35,694 nt of DNA from Clostridia bacterium (GCA_017541205.1 JAFXZO010000097.1:1-35694), one strand, 5' to 3'. Positions 8,196 through 16,263 are shown, counted from the first letter of the stretch. Numbers and translations are program-made. The notes: generated by a model not told the origin, from the sequence alone.

Positions 8196-8564
8196 TTATT
8201 CCTCCTGGTTCAGCAGCTTTTCGATCAGGGATCGGGCGGCGTTCAGATGCGTTTGGCTTTCCTGATCCGTTTGGACCCGGTCAAGCTCCTTTTGGCATGC
8301 CGTCAGCCCGTCTTCGATCCTTCTGAAAAAGCGCAGCATGCGGATCTTTTCTTCCAGCGTTTCCAATTGCTTTTCCGTCCGGCTCAAGGTGTCGAACACG
8401 CTTTGGCGGGATACGGAGAACTGCTGCGCGATCTCCGTCAGGGAGTAATCCTCCTCCCAATGCAGCCGGGCCATTTCCCGCTGGTTGTCCGTCAGCATTT
8501 CGCCGTAAAAAGAAAGCAGCCAGCACAGCATCACTTTCTTTTCCATGGCGGCCGCGCCGTTCAT
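8196..8564 (-). CDS. ylxM: YlxM/UPF0122 helix-turn-helix protein
   Basis: 122 residues. The segment LTDNQREMARLHWEEDYSLTEIAQQFSVSRQSVFDTLSRTEKQLE is a sigma-region-4-like helix-turn-helix, as in the YlxM (p13) family that accompanies ffh in Bacillota. The family has been linked to the signal recognition particle, and DNA binding is predicted from the fold. Start: ATG 8562-8564 has GGAGGG ten bases ahead; an inner ATG at 8544-8546 gives the core MEKKVMLCWLLSFY. It is first in the operon. Its promoter region holds two matching inverted repeats, so self-regulation is plausible but not shown. Confidence 0.92.
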   Translation of the reverse strand: MNGAAAMEKKVMLCWLLSFYGEMLTDNQREMARLHWEEDYSLTEIAQQFSVSRQSVFDTLSRTEKQLETLEEKIRMLRFFRRIEDGLTACQKELDRVQTDQESQTHLNAARSLIEKLLNQEE

Positions 8565-8581
8565 GCTTATCGCGCCCTCCC

Positions 8582-8601
8582 GTCAAGTGATTTTGCTTGA
8601 C
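8582..8601. promoter_or_regulatory. Operator-like inverted repeat, downstream copy
   Basis: GTCAAG-N8-CTTGAC, a perfect 6-bp inverted repeat near the expected start of transcription of the ylxM-ffh operon. Its centre is 51 bp from that of the second copy, close to five helical turns, so both would face the same side of the DNA. Confidence 0.55.
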
Positions 8602-8609
8602 ACGGGGAT

Positions 8610-8637
8610 ATTATACACGTTTTCCGTCCCTTGTCAA
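8610..8637 (-). promoter_or_regulatory. Promoter of the ylxM-ffh-rpsP-khpA-rimM-trmD operon
   Basis: On the minus strand TTGACA (8632-8637) and TATAAT (8610-8615) with a 16-base spacer. The -35 box lies within one operator-like inverted repeat. The SRAP gene upstream ends only 31 bases away with no terminator between, so read-through from the azlC operon is possible. Confidence 0.85.
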
Positions 8638-8654
8638 GCGTTTTTCCTTGACAA
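8631..8654. promoter_or_regulatory. Operator-like inverted repeat over the -35 box
   Basis: TTGTCAAG-N8-CTTGACAA, a perfect 8-bp inverted repeat with the same core and the same 8-base spacer as the copy at 8582-8601. It covers the -35 element, so a bound protein would block the promoter. Confidence 0.55.
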
Positions 8655-8668
8655 AAGAAAAAGATTTT

Positions 8669-9349
8669 TCACGCGGCTCTGTGCGTCATATCCGTTTCGC
8701 AGGAAAGCAGCGCGGTCTGGGGATCGCAGGAGCGGTCGAGCCAGAGCGCTTTATGCGCTTCCGAAAAAATAACGGGCATCCGGTCATGGATGAAAGCGAT
8801 GTCCTCCGCGGCTGTCCTTGTCAGAATGGAAAGGGCGGGCAGCGGACTGTCCTTTTCATAGCGGTAAATGCCGGCCAGGTACATGATGCCGGGCGCTTTG
8901 GGGCGGATCGCGTATTTGATTTTCACGGCCTGTTGGCTCTTTTTCTGCTTGTCCGACGCCGTTTTCAGCGTTTGAAAGCTCATTTCATCGTCCAGGATAT
9001 CCGTCTGGCCCCTCCGCGTTTCCCATTCAAAATACCAGCTGCACGGGATCAGGCAGCGCCTGTCCAGCATGGACGCGCGGAACATGGGCTTTTCCAGCGC
9101 CGTTTCGCTCCGGGTGTTGATGATGAGTCCGCGTCCTTGGGGGCGCTTGAATCCCCAAAGCATCGGGAACGCGCCGATCCGGCCGCTTTTCCCGACAGCC
9201 AGCGCGGCCACGGCGCTGGCTGGGAACACCTCGCCCATCGCGACGCCGCCCTCCCCCGTCAACGCCGCTTTCCTCCTGTCCGCTTCCCGGATCATCCGGG
9301 CAAGCAGCTCATTTTCGCTTTCGCCCACCACGAAGAACCGCCCGCACAT
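8669..9349 (-). CDS. SOS response-associated peptidase (SRAP, YedK/HMCES family)
   Basis: This family forms a covalent thiazolidine link to abasic sites in single-stranded DNA and so protects them. The 226-residue protein has the invariant Cys2 (MCGRF), exposed after Met removal, the NTRSET block with Asn78, the active-site Glu108 in WYFEW and His188 in IHDRMPVI, all in the expected order. The start ATG 9347-9349 follows GGGAGGAT inside azlD; the gap to azlD is three bases. It is co-transcribed with azlCD, with no evident functional link. Confidence 0.95.
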   Translation of the reverse strand: MCGRFFVVGESENELLARMIREADRRKAALTGEGGVAMGEVFPASAVAALAVGKSGRIGAFPMLWGFKRPQGRGLIINTRSETALEKPMFRASMLDRRCLIPCSWYFEWETRRGQTDILDDEMSFQTLKTASDKQKKSQQAVKIKYAIRPKAPGIMYLAGIYRYEKDSPLPALSILTRTAAEDIAFIHDRMPVIFSEAHKALWLDRSCDPQTALLSCETDMTHRAA

Positions 9350-9352
9350 GCC

Positions 9353-9667
9353 TTATCCTCCCACCAGCACAAGCTCCAGCACAAACACCACCGCGCAGGA
9401 GCAGAGCGATACGAAAATCAGCCCTTTTTCTTTATAGGAAAGAAACATTGCCGTAACGAACCCCGCCAGGCCGGACCAGGGCGTGGACGTGGCGGACAGG
9501 ATGTCCGGAAACGTCATCACGGACAGGGTCACAAACGGCACATAATACAAAAAGGATTTGAGGAACCGGCTTTTGATCTCGCCCCGGATCAGGGTGAGCG
9601 GCAGCATACGGATCAAATAGGTGACGACAGCCATCACGATGATGTAAACATACACGTTTCCGCTCAT
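9353..9667 (-). CDS. azlD: AzlD-family branched-chain amino acid export subunit
   Basis: 104 residues with about four hydrophobic segments; the N-terminus (YIIVMAVVTYLIRMLPL) has the AzlD hallmark (T/N)YxxRxxP. AzlD is the small partner of AzlC in a two-part exporter for branched-chain amino acids and analogues. Its ATG (9665-9667) overlaps the azlC stop by four bases (ATGA), which indicates translational coupling. The frame stays open far upstream inside azlC, but the overlap, the SD (GGGGAGGAA) and the family N-terminus fix this start. Confidence 0.93.
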   Translation of the reverse strand: MSGNVYVYIIVMAVVTYLIRMLPLTLIRGEIKSRFLKSFLYYVPFVTLSVMTFPDILSATSTPWSGLAGFVTAMFLSYKEKGLIFVSLCSCAVVFVLELVLVGG

Positions 9668-10374
9668 TTTTCTTCCTCCCCGATGGGCCTTAGACGGGCT
9701 GCCGCCGCAGCGATCGCCACCGTTAAAAGGATCACCCGATAGCCGGCGGGAATATTCATCAGATACGGCGCGTAGGCGACGATCACGCTGGACGCCATGG
9801 AAATCAGAATGATCCAGAACAGCACCTTGTTTTTCTTTGCCGGAGGCACGATAATGGCGCAAAACATCGCGTAGAGCGCAACGCCAAGGGCGCTCAGGAC
9901 CCTGGCGGGCAGGATATTGCCCGCGATCGCCCCAAGCAGCGTGCCAAGCGTCCAGCCCGGGATCGCGACCGCCATCTGCCCATAGGAATAAAACGGAGAC
10001 AGCGCGCCCTTTACGGAGACCGACAGGGCGAATACCTCGTCCGTCACCCCAAAGGCCATGAGGAAGCGATGCAAGAAGGATTTTTCCCGGTCCACCTTCT
10101 GGCTCAGGCTCGCGCTCATCAGGCAATAGCGCAGGTTGATGATCGCCTGGCTGAGCGCCATTTCGATATAGCTGCCCGAGGCGGCGATGATATCCAAAGA
10201 GGCGAACTGCCCGGCGCTGGTCAGGTTCAGCGCGGACATCATGACCGCCTGTCCCACCGTCAGCCCCGCCATAATCGCCTGGATGCCGAAAGAAAAGGAT
10301 ACCGCCAGATACCCAAGCCCGATCGGGATGCCGTCATGGCACCCCTGAACAAACTTTTTTACGTTCTGGTTCAT
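9664..10374 (-). CDS. azlC: AzlC-family branched-chain amino acid export permease
   Basis: 236 residues with several membrane segments. It shows the AzlC blocks GIPIGLGYLAVSFSFG, LTSAGQFASLDI, ALSQAIINLRYCLMSASLSQK and AFGVTDEVFALS. It is the large subunit of an AzlCD exporter in the cytoplasmic membrane. Start: the frame opens 42 codons earlier through the promoter, but ATG 10372-10374 follows CGGAGGTGG and gives the usual N-terminus. It heads the azlC-azlD-SRAP operon. Confidence 0.95.
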   Translation of the reverse strand: MNQNVKKFVQGCHDGIPIGLGYLAVSFSFGIQAIMAGLTVGQAVMMSALNLTSAGQFASLDIIAASGSYIEMALSQAIINLRYCLMSASLSQKVDREKSFLHRFLMAFGVTDEVFALSVSVKGALSPFYSYGQMAVAIPGWTLGTLLGAIAGNILPARVLSALGVALYAMFCAIIVPPAKKNKVLFWIILISMASSVIVAYAPYLMNIPAGYRVILLTVAIAAAAARLRPIGEEEK

Positions 10375-10414
10375 GATTCCCCACCTCCGGCAAAAAAACG
10401 CCAAAAAATTGCTC

Positions 10415-10438
10415 AAACGCAAATTATTATATGCGTTT
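10415..10438. promoter_or_regulatory. Operator-like inverted repeat on the azlC promoter
   Basis: AAACGCA-N10-TGCGTTT, a perfect 7-bp inverted repeat centred on the -10 box of the azlC promoter. It is a likely repressor site; the protein that binds it is not in view. Confidence 0.55.
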
Positions 10439-10454
10439 TGCCGTGGCATGTCAA
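10426..10454 (-). promoter_or_regulatory. Promoter of azlC-azlD-SRAP
   Basis: On the minus strand TTGACA (10449-10454) and TATAAT (10426-10431) with a 17-base spacer, a consensus promoter about 50 bases before the azlC start. Confidence 0.85.
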
Positions 10455-10518
10455 TTCGGGAACGGGCCGACGGAGGCGAGCGGCTGTATTCCTTTCGCAT
10501 TTATTTGCGGAAAGGACA

Positions 10519-10569
10519 AAGAACCAAATCTTGTCGCCAAACGGTATATTTTCAGCCTCTTTGGTTCTT
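10519..10569. promoter_or_regulatory. Long-spaced inverted repeat upstream of uxaC
   Basis: AAGAACCAAA (10519-10528) and TTTGGTTCTT (10560-10569) are perfect complements, with centres 41 bp apart (about four helical turns). The right arm touches the -35 box of the uxa promoter. This could be a pair of half-sites for a hexuronate-responsive repressor, perhaps acting by DNA looping. Confidence 0.45.
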
Positions 10570-10596
10570 GACTTTCTATTTTATACGTCTTATACT
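10568..10596 (+). promoter_or_regulatory. Promoter of the uxaC-uxaB-uxaA operon
   Basis: TTGACT (10568-10573) and TATACT (10591-10596) with a 17-base spacer, about 34 bases before the uxaC start. Confidence 0.8.
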
Positions 10597-10629
10597 TGAA
10601 ACTGGAAGAAACGAGGAGGTTGGTTTGTT

Positions 10630-12030
10630 ATGCGCTCCTTTCTGGATGATGATTTCCTTCTGACAACGCCGACCGCGAAAACGCTGTTTCATGAAGCGGC
10701 AAAGGGCATGCCCATCATTGATTATCACTGCCATCTGTCCCCCCGTGAAATCGCGCAAAACATCAAATTTGAAAACCTGACCCGCCTGATGCTGGGCGGC
10801 GATCATTACAAATGGCGCGCCATGCTCAGCTTCGGCGTGGATGAAAGCCTGATCCGCGGAGACGGCGATCCAAGGGAAAAATTCATCGCCTTCGCGGACG
10901 CTCTTTCCCGCGCCATCGGAAACCCGCTTTACCATTGGACGCACCTGGAGCTGCAAAGAGTATTCGGCATCGATACGCCGCTCAATCGGCAATCAGCCGG
11001 CGAAATCTATGATATCGCGTCCGAAATGCTGCAAGGCGAGGATTTCCGTGCGCAGCGCCTGATCGACCGCTTCAACGTGGATTACCTCTGCACCACCGAC
11101 GATCCGACCGACGATCTTTCCTTCCACCAGACCATCGCCGCATCCATGTCCATGAAAGCCCGGGTATATCCGGCCTTCCGTCCGGATAAGGCCCTGAACA
11201 TCGAGCGCCCCGGATTCGTGGATTACATCCAGCAGCTGGCCCGGGTGGCGGGCATGGAGATCCATTCGACCGTTGACGTGCTGACCGCGCTGGAACGCCG
11301 CGTGGAATATTTCCATGCCTGCGGCGCGAGGATTTCCGACCACGCGCTGGATACGGTGTGCTACGGCGAGCCCTCCTTCAAGCAGGCGGACAAAGCCTTC
11401 CACGCCGCCCTGGACGGGGGCGAAATGAAGCAAAAGCACATCGACAGCTACCGCACGGTGGTGCTGGCGGGCCTTGGCGCCATGTACGCGCAGCGCGGGT
11501 GGACGCAGCAATACCACATCGGCGCAATGCGCAACAACAACACCGCCATGTTCCGCCGTTACGGGCCGGACGTTGGATTTGATTCCATTCAGGATCAGCC
11601 CATCGCCTATAACCTGAGCCGCCTGATGGACCTTCAGGACGCGCAGGGGCAGCTTCCCAAAACCATCCTTTATTCCCTGAACCCCGCCTCCAATCATGTG
11701 ATCGGCACGATGCTTGGCAATTTCCAGCAGTCCGGCGTCAAAGGCAAGATCCAGATGGGCAGCGCCTGGTGGTTCCTGGACCAGAGGGACGGCATGCGCG
11801 AGCAATTGAAGACGCTGGGGAACCTGGGCGTGCTGGGCACCTTTGTCGGCATGCTGACCGACAGCCGTTCCTTCATCAGCTATCCCCGGCACGAATACTT
11901 CCGCCGCATCCTGTGCGATCTGATCGGCCAATGGGTGGAAAACGGCGAATACCCGAACGATACGCAATTCCTGATCGATCTGGTCAAGGATATCTGCTAC
12001 CGCAACGCAAAAAAATACTTTGGCATTTAA
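10630..12030 (+). CDS. uxaC: Glucuronate/galacturonate isomerase
   Basis: Cytoplasmic uronate isomerase of the amidohydrolase superfamily: D-galacturonate to D-tagaturonate, and D-glucuronate to D-fructuronate. 466 residues, the family's usual length. The N-terminal IIDYHCHLSP (His33, His35) is the metal-binding HxH of the barrel. Other family blocks are FNVDYLCTTDDPTD, QYHIGAMRNNN, SLNPASNHVIGTMLGNFQ, KIQMGSAWWFLDQRDGM and GMLTDSRSFISYPRHEYFRRI. The start ATG 10630 follows GAGGAGGT. As first gene of uxaC-uxaB-uxaA it opens the breakdown of pectin-derived galacturonate. The two downstream genes favour galacturonate over glucuronate as the main substrate. Confidence 0.97.
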   Translation: MRSFLDDDFLLTTPTAKTLFHEAAKGMPIIDYHCHLSPREIAQNIKFENLTRLMLGGDHYKWRAMLSFGVDESLIRGDGDPREKFIAFADALSRAIGNPLYHWTHLELQRVFGIDTPLNRQSAGEIYDIASEMLQGEDFRAQRLIDRFNVDYLCTTDDPTDDLSFHQTIAASMSMKARVYPAFRPDKALNIERPGFVDYIQQLARVAGMEIHSTVDVLTALERRVEYFHACGARISDHALDTVCYGEPSFKQADKAFHAALDGGEMKQKHIDSYRTVVLAGLGAMYAQRGWTQQYHIGAMRNNNTAMFRRYGPDVGFDSIQDQPIAYNLSRLMDLQDAQGQLPKTILYSLNPASNHVIGTMLGNFQQSGVKGKIQMGSAWWFLDQRDGMREQLKTLGNLGVLGTFVGMLTDSRSFISYPRHEYFRRILCDLIGQWVENGEYPNDTQFLIDLVKDICYRNAKKYFGI

Positions 12031-12103
12031 GCTGTCAAATGAAATCGCAGGCTCCGCCTCCCATCCGGCGGCGGCCTGAGCGAAAAGAAAGGAAGATGCC
12101 CTT

Positions 12104-13552
12104 ATGGACCGTTTGAATCAGTCTTTGGCGCCCCAGGTTAAACGTCCCCAAAATATCCGCGTGATGCAGTTCGGCGAAGGCGGGTTTCTGCGCGCCTTTG
12201 TGGATGAAATGCTGGACAACCTCAACACCCAATGCGGCTGCGACCTGGGCGTTGCCATCGTGCAGCCTCTTGACAAAGGAATGTGCAAGCTGCTGAGCGA
12301 GCAGGATTGCCTGTATACCGTGATGCTGCGCGGCAGGGAAGAAAACGGCGACGTGAAAAAGGTCAAGGTGGTCGGCGCGGTATTAAAGACCGTGGAGCCC
12401 TACGCGGATTTCCAAAGCTACCTGGATCTGGCCAAAATCGATACCCTGCGCTTCATCGTCAGCAATACGACCGAGGCCGGCATCGTCTATACCGGCAAAG
12501 ACGGCTATGACGATCGTCCCCAGGCCTCCTATCCCGGCAAGCTGACGCGCTTTTTGCATGAACGCTTCCTGCTCAAAAAGCCCGGCTTTATCATCCTTCC
12601 CTGCGAGCTGATCGACGACAATGGATATCATCTCAAAGACGCGGTGCTCAAAACCGCCGCTCAATGGAACCTGGGCGATGATTTCATCGCATGGCTCAAG
12701 AACGACAATATTTTCTGCTCCACCCTGGTGGACCGGATCGTGACCGGCTTCCCCCGCAAGGAGCTGCCCGGGCTGTTTGAGGAGCTCGGCTACGAGGATC
12801 AGCAGCTGGACACTGCCGAGCCCTTCGGCCTTTGGGTGATCGAAGGCCCCAAGCAGGTCCAAACGGAACTGCCGCTTGACCGGGCAAACCCCGTCATCTT
12901 TACCGACAACGTGAAGCCCTATAAGCTGCGCAAGGTCCGCATGCTCAACGGCGCGCATACCACCATGGTGCTCGGCGCGTATCTGGCGGGCCTGGACACC
13001 GTGGGCGAATGCATGGCGGACAAGGACGTGCGGCCCTTCCTGGAGCGCGCGCTCTATGACGAGATCATGCCAAACGTTCCCCTGCCCGAACAGGTCGTTC
13101 GAGAATTCGCGCAGGCTGTCCTGCTCCGCTTTGAAAACCCCTTTAACCGGCATGAGCTTTTGTCCATCGCCCTCAACTCCGTCAGCAAGTGGACGGCCCG
13201 CGTGCTGCCCACCCTGAAGGATTATCAGAAATCCAAAGGCGCGATCCCTTCTTGCCTCGCTTTCGGCCTTTCGTCCCTGATCTGCTTCTATACCGGGATC
13301 AAGGCGAACGAAGCCGGCGAATACGCCGGCCTGCGCGGCGGCAATCCGTACCCGGTCAAGGACGACGCGCACGTGCTTTCCTTCTTTGCGAGCCAGAGCA
13401 CGCCGAACGCGCATGCCGCGCTCTCCAATACGGCCCTCTGGGGCGAGGATCTGACGCTGATCCCCGGCCTGGAAGAAAAAGTGACGGAACAGCTGGAAGA
13501 TATCAAAGCCATCGGTATCCGCGCCGCGATGCGCAAAACGTGGGAGAAATAA
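12104..13552 (+). CDS. uxaB: Tagaturonate reductase (altronate oxidoreductase)
   Basis: NADH-dependent reduction of tagaturonate to altronate, second step of the pathway. 482 residues of the mannitol dehydrogenase family. The N-terminal nucleotide-binding region contains VMQFGEGGFLRAFVDEM, then FIVSNTTEAGIVY. The C-terminal domain carries KVRMLNGAHTTMVLGAYLAG, whose Lys and His-containing block is the catalytic signature of the family. Fructuronate reductase (UxuB) is the main alternative; the neighbouring altronate dehydratase supports UxaB. The start follows AAAGGAAG with a 73-base gap after uxaC. Confidence 0.95.
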   Translation: MDRLNQSLAPQVKRPQNIRVMQFGEGGFLRAFVDEMLDNLNTQCGCDLGVAIVQPLDKGMCKLLSEQDCLYTVMLRGREENGDVKKVKVVGAVLKTVEPYADFQSYLDLAKIDTLRFIVSNTTEAGIVYTGKDGYDDRPQASYPGKLTRFLHERFLLKKPGFIILPCELIDDNGYHLKDAVLKTAAQWNLGDDFIAWLKNDNIFCSTLVDRIVTGFPRKELPGLFEELGYEDQQLDTAEPFGLWVIEGPKQVQTELPLDRANPVIFTDNVKPYKLRKVRMLNGAHTTMVLGAYLAGLDTVGECMADKDVRPFLERALYDEIMPNVPLPEQVVREFAQAVLLRFENPFNRHELLSIALNSVSKWTARVLPTLKDYQKSKGAIPSCLAFGLSSLICFYTGIKANEAGEYAGLRGGNPYPVKDDAHVLSFFASQSTPNAHAALSNTALWGEDLTLIPGLEEKVTEQLEDIKAIGIRAAMRKTWEK

Positions 13553-13555
13553 TCC

Positions 13556-14980
13556 ATGAGCGATTATATCAAGCTTCATGCGCTGGACAACGTGGGCGTT
13601 TTGATCGCTCCCCGGGAAGGCATCCCCGCCGGGCACAAGATCGCTTTGCGGCCCATCGCCAAGGGAGAAAAGGTCATCAAATACGGCTGTCCCATCGGCA
13701 CGGCCCAATCCGATATCCGGGAAGGGGAATGGATCCATTCCCATAACCTGAAAACAGCGCTGAGCGGCGAAAAAAATTACGTCTTCGCGCCGGAGCCCAT
13801 TCATCAGGCAGCCCCCTTCGAGGGCGCCTTCCTTGGCTATGCGCGGGATGATGGCCGCGTCGGCGTCCGCAACGAAATCTGGGTGCTGCCCCTGGTCGGA
13901 TGCGTGAACCATACCGCGCAGCGCATCGCCTGCGAAGGCAGCAAGCTGGGCCCTGGCCCCGTATACGCCTTTACGCATCCCTACGGGTGCAGTCAGTTGG
14001 GCGAGGATCACGCCCGCACCAGAGACTTGCTGTGCGCCCTTGCGCGTCACCCCAACGCCGGCGGCGTGCTCATCTTGGCCCTCGGCTGCGAAAACAACAC
14101 CGTTGATGCGTTCAGAGAGCATCTTGGCCCGGTCGATGAAAAACGGGTCAAATTCCTCACCTGCCAGGACTGGGAGGACGAGGAAGCCGAAGCGCTCAGG
14201 CTGGTCGCGGAATTGCAGGAAGAATTGAAGCGCGACCAGCGCACGCCCCAGCCTGTATCCAAGCTGGTGATCGGCCTCAAATGCGGCGGCAGCGACGGCT
14301 TTTCCGGCATCACGGCCAACCCGCTGCTCGGCGCGGTCAGCGACGGCGTCTGCGCCGCGGGCGGCACAGCGCTGCTGACCGAGGTGCCCGAAATGTTCGG
14401 CGCGGAAGAATTGCTCATGGCCCGGTGCAAGGATGAAACCGTGTTCCAAAAAACCTGCGATCTGGTGAACGGGTTCAAAAAGTATTACCAGGATAACCAT
14501 ATGCCCGTCTACGAGAATCCGTCCCCCGGAAACAAGGCCGGCGGCATCACCACGCTGGAAGAAAAATCCCTTGGCTGCACGCAGAAAGGCGGCCTGGGCG
14601 AAGTGCAGGACGTGCTGCAATACACGCAGCCCGTCGTTCACAAGGGCCTGAACCTTGTTTGGGGCCCCGGCAACGATATCTGCGCCGTTACCAGCCTGAC
14701 CGCCTCCGGCGCGCAGATGATCCTCTTCACCACCGGGCGCGGCACCCCGCTTGGCGGCCCCGCGCCTACGCTGAAGGTCGCCACCAACGCGGCGCTTGCG
14801 GAAAAAAAGCACAGCTGGATCGATTTTAACGCGGGGCGGCTGCTCCAGGGCACAACCATGGACGAAGCGGCGAAAGAGCTGTTCCAACTGGTATTGGATA
14901 CCGCCAGCGGCAGGGAAACCGCCGCCGAACGCCGCGGCTACCGCGAAATCGCGATCTTCAAAAGCGGTGTGACTTTATAA
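13556..14980 (+). CDS. uxaA: Altronate dehydratase
   Basis: Dehydrates D-altronate to 2-keto-3-deoxygluconate, third step of galacturonate breakdown. 474 residues in the typical two-part layout: an N-terminal SAF domain (about 1-90) and a large C-terminal UxaA domain (GYARDDGRVGVRNEIWVLP, THPYGCSQLGEDH, LGCENNTVD, GLKCGGSDGFSGITANP, VPEMFGAEELL, FTTGRGTPLGGP). Cysteines in the PYGCSQ, LGCENN and LKCGGSD blocks are the likely iron-binding ligands of the family. It starts three bases after the uxaB stop and ends the operon before a strong terminator. Kinase and aldolase genes for the KDG product are not in the window. Confidence 0.97.
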   Translation: MSDYIKLHALDNVGVLIAPREGIPAGHKIALRPIAKGEKVIKYGCPIGTAQSDIREGEWIHSHNLKTALSGEKNYVFAPEPIHQAAPFEGAFLGYARDDGRVGVRNEIWVLPLVGCVNHTAQRIACEGSKLGPGPVYAFTHPYGCSQLGEDHARTRDLLCALARHPNAGGVLILALGCENNTVDAFREHLGPVDEKRVKFLTCQDWEDEEAEALRLVAELQEELKRDQRTPQPVSKLVIGLKCGGSDGFSGITANPLLGAVSDGVCAAGGTALLTEVPEMFGAEELLMARCKDETVFQKTCDLVNGFKKYYQDNHMPVYENPSPGNKAGGITTLEEKSLGCTQKGGLGEVQDVLQYTQPVVHKGLNLVWGPGNDICAVTSLTASGAQMILFTTGRGTPLGGPAPTLKVATNAALAEKKHSWIDFNAGRLLQGTTMDEAAKELFQLVLDTASGRETAAERRGYREIAIFKSGVTL

Positions 14981-15007
14981 AGGATGGATGAATGATTCCG
15001 CCTCATC

Positions 15008-15050
15008 GGGGAGCCAACGCATCAGGAAAGCGAAGGCTCCCCTATTTTTT
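15008..15050 (+). terminator. Rho-independent terminator of the uxa operon
   Basis: GGGGAGCC (15008-15015) pairs with GGCTCCCC (15035-15042), followed by TATTTTTT. It lies 28 bases after the uxaA stop. Confidence 0.88.
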
Positions 15051-15124
15051 CTGCACGCTTCTCTTCCCTCTGTGAAAAACGCAAGAAAAATATCAAAAAT
15101 CGATGATAAAATTTGAAATTTTTC

Positions 15125-15153
15125 TTGACAAACGATGGGAAATCCCGTATACT
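15125..15153 (+). promoter_or_regulatory. Promoter of rplM-rpsI
   Basis: TTGACA (15125-15130) and TATACT (15148-15153) with a 17-base spacer. An A/T-rich stretch at about 15070-15124 just upstream resembles an UP element, as expected for a ribosomal protein promoter. Confidence 0.88.
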
Positions 15154-15159
15154 ATTCGA

Positions 15160-15253
15160 CGCATCAATAGACTCCGCTAGCCCCGGGTGCTATTGTTCGA
15201 TCGCCTGAATGTGCGACCATCACAGGAAGGCAAACACAAAGTTATCCAGTTTC
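15160..15253 (+). ncRNA. Structured 5' leader of rplM (L13-leader-like)
   Basis: About 95 bases between promoter and RBS can fold. CAATAG (15165-15170) pairs with CTATTG (15190-15195) around a G/C-rich internal segment (CCGCTAGCCCCGGG), and TCGC (15201-15204) can pair with GCGA (15213-15216). Bacillota rplM genes often have an autoregulatory leader (the L13 leader family). I propose that this is one, but cannot run a covariance model; the assignment rests on position and foldability. Confidence 0.55.
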
Positions 15254-15268
15254 AAGGAGGAAATTCAC

Positions 15269-15703
15269 TTGAATACCTTTATGGCAAACGCGCAAAACGT
15301 TGAGCGCAAGTGGTATGTCGTTGATGCAGACGGCATGGTGCTTGGTCGTCTCGCCAGCCAGGTAGCCAATATCCTGCGCGGCAAGAACAAGCCCATCTAT
15401 ACCCCCCACGTGGATACCGGTGATCACGTCATCATCATCAATGCTTCCAAGATCGTTCTGACCGGCAAAAAGCTGGACCAGAAGGTTTATTACCATCATT
15501 CCGGCTATGCCGGCGGCCTCAAGGAGACCAAATACCGCAAGCTGATTGCTGAAAAGCCCGAATTTGCCGTACGTCATGCCATCGTTGGCATGCTGCCCAA
15601 GGGCCCCTTGGGCCGTCAGATGGCCACCAAGCTGCGCATCTACGCCGGCCCCGAACATGAGCAGGCCGCGCAGAAGCCCGAAGTGCTGGAACTCATCAAG
15701 TAA
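15269..15703 (+). CDS. rplM: 50S ribosomal protein L13
   Basis: 144 residues, full length. The N-terminus [20 protein letters not shown] is standard for Bacillota L13 and fixes the start at TTG 15269, eight bases after AAGGAGG (15254-15260). The ATG four codons later has no well-placed site, and the longer open frame from 15209 runs through the leader. Further family blocks are [23 protein letters not shown] and [17 protein letters not shown]13 binds 23S rRNA early in 50S assembly. The rplM-rpsI pair is conserved. Confidence 0.97.
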   Translation: MNTFMANAQNVERKWYVVDADGMVLGRLASQVANILRGKNKPIYTPHVDTGDHVIIINASKIVLTGKKLDQKVYYHHSGYAGGLKETKYRKLIAEKPEFAVRHAIVGMLPKGPLGRQMATKLRIYAGPEHEQAAQKPEVLELIK

Positions 15704-15726
15704 GCTGAGCGGAAGGAGCAACAACC

Positions 15727-16113
15727 ATGGCTAATGATTTCAATGCTGTTGGCCGCAGGAAGTCCGCGGTCGCCCGTGTGCGTCTCGTGCCCGGGGAAGG
15801 CAAAATTTTGGTAAATAAACGCGATATCGACGATTATTTCGGCTTGGAAACGCTGAAAATGACCGTCCGTCAGCCCCTCACCCTGGTCAATATCGGCAGC
15901 TTCGACGTGCTGGTGAACGTGCACGGCGGCGGCCTGACCGGCCAGGCGGGCGCTATCCGTCACGGCGTAAGCCGCGCCCTGTGCAAGGTAAACCCCGAAT
16001 TGCGGGCTGCCCTCAAGAAGGCCGGCTTCCTCACCCGCGATCCCCGTATGAATGAACGCAAAAAGTACGGCCTTAAGGCTGCACGTCGCGCTCCGCAGTT
16101 CAGCAAGCGCTGA
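15727..16113 (+). CDS. rpsI: 30S ribosomal protein S9
   Basis: 128 residues. Blocks [41 protein letters not shown], and the basic C-terminal tail [17 protein letters not shown], which reaches the decoding centre of the ribosome. The start follows GGAAGGAG. The 3' end of rpsI is a known integration site for mobile elements in Bacillota, which fits the relaxase remnant found downstream. Confidence 0.98.
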   Translation: MANDFNAVGRRKSAVARVRLVPGEGKILVNKRDIDDYFGLETLKMTVRQPLTLVNIGSFDVLVNVHGGGLTGQAGAIRHGVSRALCKVNPELRAALKKAGFLTRDPRMNERKKYGLKAARRAPQFSKR

Positions 16114-16131
16114 TCTCGAGTCGAAATCATC

Positions 16132-16168
16132 AAAAAACCCTGGAATCTCAACGGTTTCAGGGTTTTTT
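16132..16168 (+). terminator. Terminator after rpsI
   Basis: AAAAAACCCTG (16132-16142) pairs with CAGGGTTTTTT (16158-16168), about 20 bases after the rpsI stop. A-run and T-run flank the stem, so it can work in both directions. Confidence 0.85.
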
Positions 16169-16224
16169 CATGTCCGGAAATCTTTGATGGTTTTTCATGG
16201 CGTTCCATGGTTTTCGACCGATTT

Positions 16225-16246
16225 TTTATAGTTAACGAGGGGCTAA
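16225..16246 (+). repeat. Direct repeat copy 1 (TTTATAGTTAAC ... GGGCTAA)
   Basis: TTTATAGTTAAC followed by GAGG and GGCTAA. The second copy starts 39 bases later. These could be integrase or excisionase binding sites left by an element inserted at rpsI. Confidence 0.55.
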
Positions 16247-16263
16247 CCGCCGTTTTTCGGGCC

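Noticed and set aside
12383-14887. Long minus-strand open frame (834 codons) opposite uxaB-uxaA
   Set aside because: It lies antisense to two well-supported genes, has an unnatural His/Gln/Val/Phe-rich composition with no domain, and reflects codon bias of the true strand.
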